In this document: positions 5,107-7,211 of the stretch, in pieces
How the letters are laid out: each line of letters starts with the position of its first letter
Position numbering within the stretch: position 1 is the stretch's first letter
NCBI GenBank assembly: GCA_023429825.1
Contig: JAEZDC010000099.1
Location: forward strand, 1 to 7,211
Reading direction: 5' to 3'
Origin: Bacteroidota bacterium
GTDB lineage: Bacteria > Bacteroidota > Bacteroidia > Chitinophagales > Chitinophagaceae
Length of the DNA: 7,211 bases
The notes under the pieces: generated by a model
Told to the model about the DNA's origin: nothing
Database searches by the model: none
The model's input: the letters and a program-made list of their open reading frames with translations, nothing else
Made by a program: the position numbers and the translations under genes

Positions 5107-6428
5107 ATCATTTGCTCGATCTCTTCGTTCTCCCAATTATTTTCAATTCCTTCCATCTTCATCACCTGCTGCATAATCGCTTCCTGCTTGTTTCCTCTTT
5201 GTAATGCTTCAGAATATCTTATGTGCGGACTAAAAGTAACCTGCGCATAAGCAGGTATCCATTTCTCTGGGTATTTCTGGTGGAGCTTTGCTTCAATTTT
5301 CTTTTGTAATAAGAACTTTGGATCTGCTATCTTATCCCTCATTTCGATGAAGTTATTCAATGCGAGATCTGCTATGGCATCCGTATCCGGCTTTCTCAAC
5401 TGCTGATATTCTCTTAGAATCTCATTCCAATCTTCCTCATATTTTTCAATCAACCCGTTTAAAACAGAACAATCTTCAAAACCACAATTCATGCCTTGAC
5501 CAAAGAATGGAACAATTGCATGAGCTGCATCGCCGATCAAAGCAAATTTATCTTCTCTTATCCAGGGAAAACATTTAACAGTTACGAGAGACGAAGTTGG
5601 ATTGAGAAAGAAATCTTCTTCTAACGTTGGCATTAAAGGAACGGCATCAGTAAAAGTCTTTTGAAAGAAAGTCTTTACTTTCTCCTTTGTATTGAGTGAT
5701 TCGAAGGAAGGTTCCCCGTGGAATGGGAAAAATAAAGTACAGGTAAAACTTCCATCCATATTTGGCAAAGCGATCAACATATAATTACCTCTTGGCCAGA
5801 TATGCAGCGCATTCTTTTCCATTTGGAAAGAGCCATTCTCACCTGCAGGAATAGTAAGTTCTTTATACCCGAAATCTATGTATGATTGATGATACTCAAA
5901 CCTGTCATGTTGCAGTTGATGTTGAAGCCGTGCAGCAGAGTAAGCTCCGTCAGCCCCGAAAATCAGTTCTGAGTTATGAGCTGAGCGTTCTGAGTTATTG
6001 TCTTCAAAAGTTATCTTATTCTTTTTCCAATCTATGGTAGTACATTTTTGATTGAAGAATATCTCTACTCCATTTTCTTCAGCTAAACTCATCAGCATTT
6101 TATTCAATTCTCCACGGGAAACTGAGTTGATAAATTGTCCTGCCTTCCCATATGGCTGAAAAGCAGTAGTGCCATCGGCATTATGAATGAACCTGCCATG
6201 CATAGGAATGGCGATCTTCTTTATCTCATCCATTACTCCCACTTCTTCCAAAGCTTTGATACCTCTATCACTTAATGCAAGATTAATAGAACGACCGGCA
6301 GCTATACTTTCTCTGCGCATATCACCTCTACGTTCATACACTTTCACCTTATATCCTCTTTTCGACAAATAAATGGAAAGCAATGAACCTACCAGGCCAG
6401 CACCAACTATAACAATATCTCTCTTCAT
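5091..6428 (-). CDS. kmo: Kynurenine 3-monooxygenase
   Basis: A 445-residue FAD-dependent hydroxylase that turns L-kynurenine into 3-hydroxykynurenine with NADPH and O2. The N-terminal dinucleotide fold has GAGLVG (9-14) and acidic E32 in YERR. GRSINLALSDRG (45-56) is a KMO hallmark. GADGAYSAAR (158-167) is the DG motif, YKEL (188-191), LHIWPRG (208-214) and ALPNMDGSFTCTLFFPF (220-236) are typical of KMO, and GDAAHAIVPFFGQGMNCGF (299-317) is the second FAD-binding motif. No C-terminal membrane helix is evident, as expected for a bacterial soluble form. Residues 144-155 (NNSERSAHNSEL) come from a degenerate heptamer repeat in the DNA. The start ATG overlaps the kynureninase stop by four bases (ATGA), so translation of the two is probably coupled. 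Together they lead to 3-hydroxyanthranilate, the precursor of quinolinate and NAD. Confidence 0.95.
   Translation of the reverse strand: MKRDIVIVGAGLVGSLLSIYLSKRGYKVKVYERRGDMRRESIAAGRSINLALSDRGIKALEEVGVMDEIKKIAIPMHGRFIHNADGTTAFQPYGKAGQFINSVSRGELNKMLMSLAEENGVEIFFNQKCTTIDWKKNKITFEDNNSERSAHNSELIFGADGAYSAARLQHQLQHDRFEYHQSYIDFGYKELTIPAGENGSFQMEKNALHIWPRGNYMLIALPNMDGSFTCTLFFPFHGEPSFESLNTKEKVKTFFQKTFTDAVPLMPTLEEDFFLNPTSSLVTVKCFPWIREDKFALIGDAAHAIVPFFGQGMNCGFEDCSVLNGLIEKYEEDWNEILREYQQLRKPDTDAIADLALNNFIEMRDKIADPKFLLQKKIEAKLHQKYPEKWIPAYAQVTFSPHIRYSEALQRGNKQEAIMQQVMKMEGIENNWENEEIEQMILDKL
5964..5998 (-). repeat. Degenerate heptamer repeat inside kmo
   Basis: On the coding strand the tract divides into units ATAACTC, AGAACGCTC, AGCTC, ATAACTC, AGAACTG; the 9- and 5-base units together equal two heptamers, so 35 bases in all. 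A 12-base exact direct repeat (plus-strand GTTCTGAGTTAT at 5966-5977 and 5987-5998) recurs at a 21-base distance, which is three heptamers and seven codons, so the frame is kept. It encodes a hydrophilic stretch just before the GADGAY motif, likely a surface turn. Confidence 0.65.
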
Positions 6429-7211
6429 TTCAGAATTGCTTGTATGATGTTACCAAATCGCCAGATATCCTCAAATGAATTATACAAAGGAACCGGGGCA
6501 ACACGAATTACGTTGGGTTCTCTCCAGTCTGCAATCACTCCCTGTTCAGTAAGCGCCTGGAATATTTCTTTACCCCTCTCCAACATCAGCATTGAAACCT
6601 GGCAACCTCTTTCGCTTTCAATAGACGGAGTAATTACTTCAATAGCTTTTTTATGTTGCTTCGAGTTAATGTCATTCAAAACAAAATGCAAATAGGCTGC
6701 AAGTTGTTTTCTCTTTGCATGAAGCTTTTCCATTCCAGCTTCATCAAAAATATCAAGGGATGCTTTATGCGCAGCCATAGATAAGATTGGTGCATTACTT
6801 AATTGCCAGCCTTCTGCCGTTGGAATTGCTTCAAAGCCTTTATCCATTTTAAACCTCGTTTCTTTAGTATATCCCCACCAACCTGCAAACCGTGGAAGAT
6901 TTGTGTTCTTCGCATGGCTTTCATGAATATATGCGCCGGCAACACCACCGGGACCAGAGTTTAAATATTTGTAGGAGCACCAACATGCAAAATCTACACT
7001 CCAGTCGTGCAGATGCAATTCAACATTACCTGCAGCGTGAGCCAGGTCAAAACCAGCATAAGCACCAGCTTCATGTGCAGCTTTGTTGATAGCAGGAATA
7101 TCAAAAAACTGACCAGTATAATAATTAACTCCGCCAAACATTACTAAAGCCAATTGATCTTTGTGCTGATCGATCGCTTTGAGTATATCCTCATTATGCA
7201 ATGTATGCTCT
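6425..7211 (-). CDS. kynU: Kynureninase, 5' end beyond the window
   Basis: This PLP-dependent enzyme cleaves kynurenine or 3-hydroxykynurenine to (3-hydroxy)anthranilate and alanine. The window shows about 261 residues; the family usually has 400-430, so roughly the first 150-170 are missing. The frame stays open to the edge (EHTLHNEDIL), so the apparent TTG start at 7201 is not real. Counting from the first whole visible codon, FGGVNYYTGQ lies near 25-34, FDLAHAAGN at 54-62 (the aspartate pairs with the PLP ring nitrogen), and CSYKYLNSGPGG at about 78-89, with K81 as the Schiff-base lysine. RFAGWWGY, 'EGWQLSNAPILSMAAH' and the C-terminal 'NVIRVAPVPLYNSFEDI' are all normal for the family. The TGA stop overlaps the kmo ATG, so the two genes form a tight pair with kynU first. 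Its promoter lies outside the window. Confidence 0.93.
   Translation of the reverse strand, partial: EHTLHNEDILKAIDQHKDQLALVMFGGVNYYTGQFFDIPAINKAAHEAGAYAGFDLAHAAGNVELHLHDWSVDFACWCSYKYLNSGPGGVAGAYIHESHAKNTNLPRFAGWWGYTKETRFKMDKGFEAIPTAEGWQLSNAPILSMAAHKASLDIFDEAGMEKLHAKRKQLAAYLHFVLNDINSKQHKKAIEVITPSIESERGCQVSMLMLERGKEIFQALTEQGVIADWREPNVIRVAPVPLYNSFEDIWRFGNIIQAILK

Noticed and set aside
6187..6372. Small plus-strand ORFs opposite kmo and kynU
   Set aside because: They are antisense to strong enzyme genes, with no family resemblance or start signals.
1..7211. CRISPR array, tRNA, rRNA, insertion sequence or defence genes
   Set aside because: No spaced repeat array, no tRNA-like cloverleaf or rRNA sequence, and no transposase or defence domains were seen on either strand.

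Overview
The window looks like an ordinary chromosomal segment of a Bacteroidota bacterium, most likely of the Chitinophagaceae or a close relative. This rests on the protein types (a kynureninase / kynurenine 3-monooxygenase pair, a long Bacteroidota-style PurM, an FtsE with no FtsX beside it), on TAnnTTTG-type -7 promoter boxes just ahead of genes, on moderate AT richness, and on short heptamer tandem repeats. The assignment is by recognition, not by a search.

Layout. Positions 1-242 hold the 3' end of a glycosyltransferase-like gene, apparently broken by stops and a frameshift. After a 64-base gap, a second glycosyltransferase (GT4 type) runs rightward to 1440 from a non-ATG start. It meets ftsE tail to tail with an 11-base overlap. 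ftsE (1430-2134) and purM (2187-3362) both read leftward. A 150-base divergent spacer (3363-3512) carries a promoter box for each side, a 4-unit heptamer repeat and the purM leader. Rightward from it run ribF (3513-4451) and, 8 bases later, an SGNH/GDSL hydrolase (4460-5065). A 10-bp inverted repeat spans the facing stop codons at 5057-5106. Leftward genes then follow to the window edge: kynurenine 3-monooxygenase (5091-6428) and kynureninase (6425 to edge, 5' end outside the window), joined by an ATGA overlap.

How the genes work together. KynU and KMO are consecutive steps of the kynurenine branch of tryptophan breakdown (kynurenine to 3-hydroxykynurenine to 3-hydroxyanthranilate plus alanine), which in many Bacteroidota feeds quinolinate and NAD synthesis. 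KMO needs FAD, the product of the nearby RibF, but the two are in convergent units, so this may be only neighbourhood. PurM belongs to purine synthesis and FtsE to the divisome.

I do not see a new multi-gene system. The most unusual signal is non-coding. A 47-base segment in front of the second glycosyltransferase (256-302) and one in front of purM (3361-3407, other strand) match at 36 of 47 positions without gaps, and both end at the expected start-codon region. This suggests a dispersed leader or regulatory element. Heptamer-type repeats at the ribF promoter and inside the KMO coding sequence are the second point of interest.
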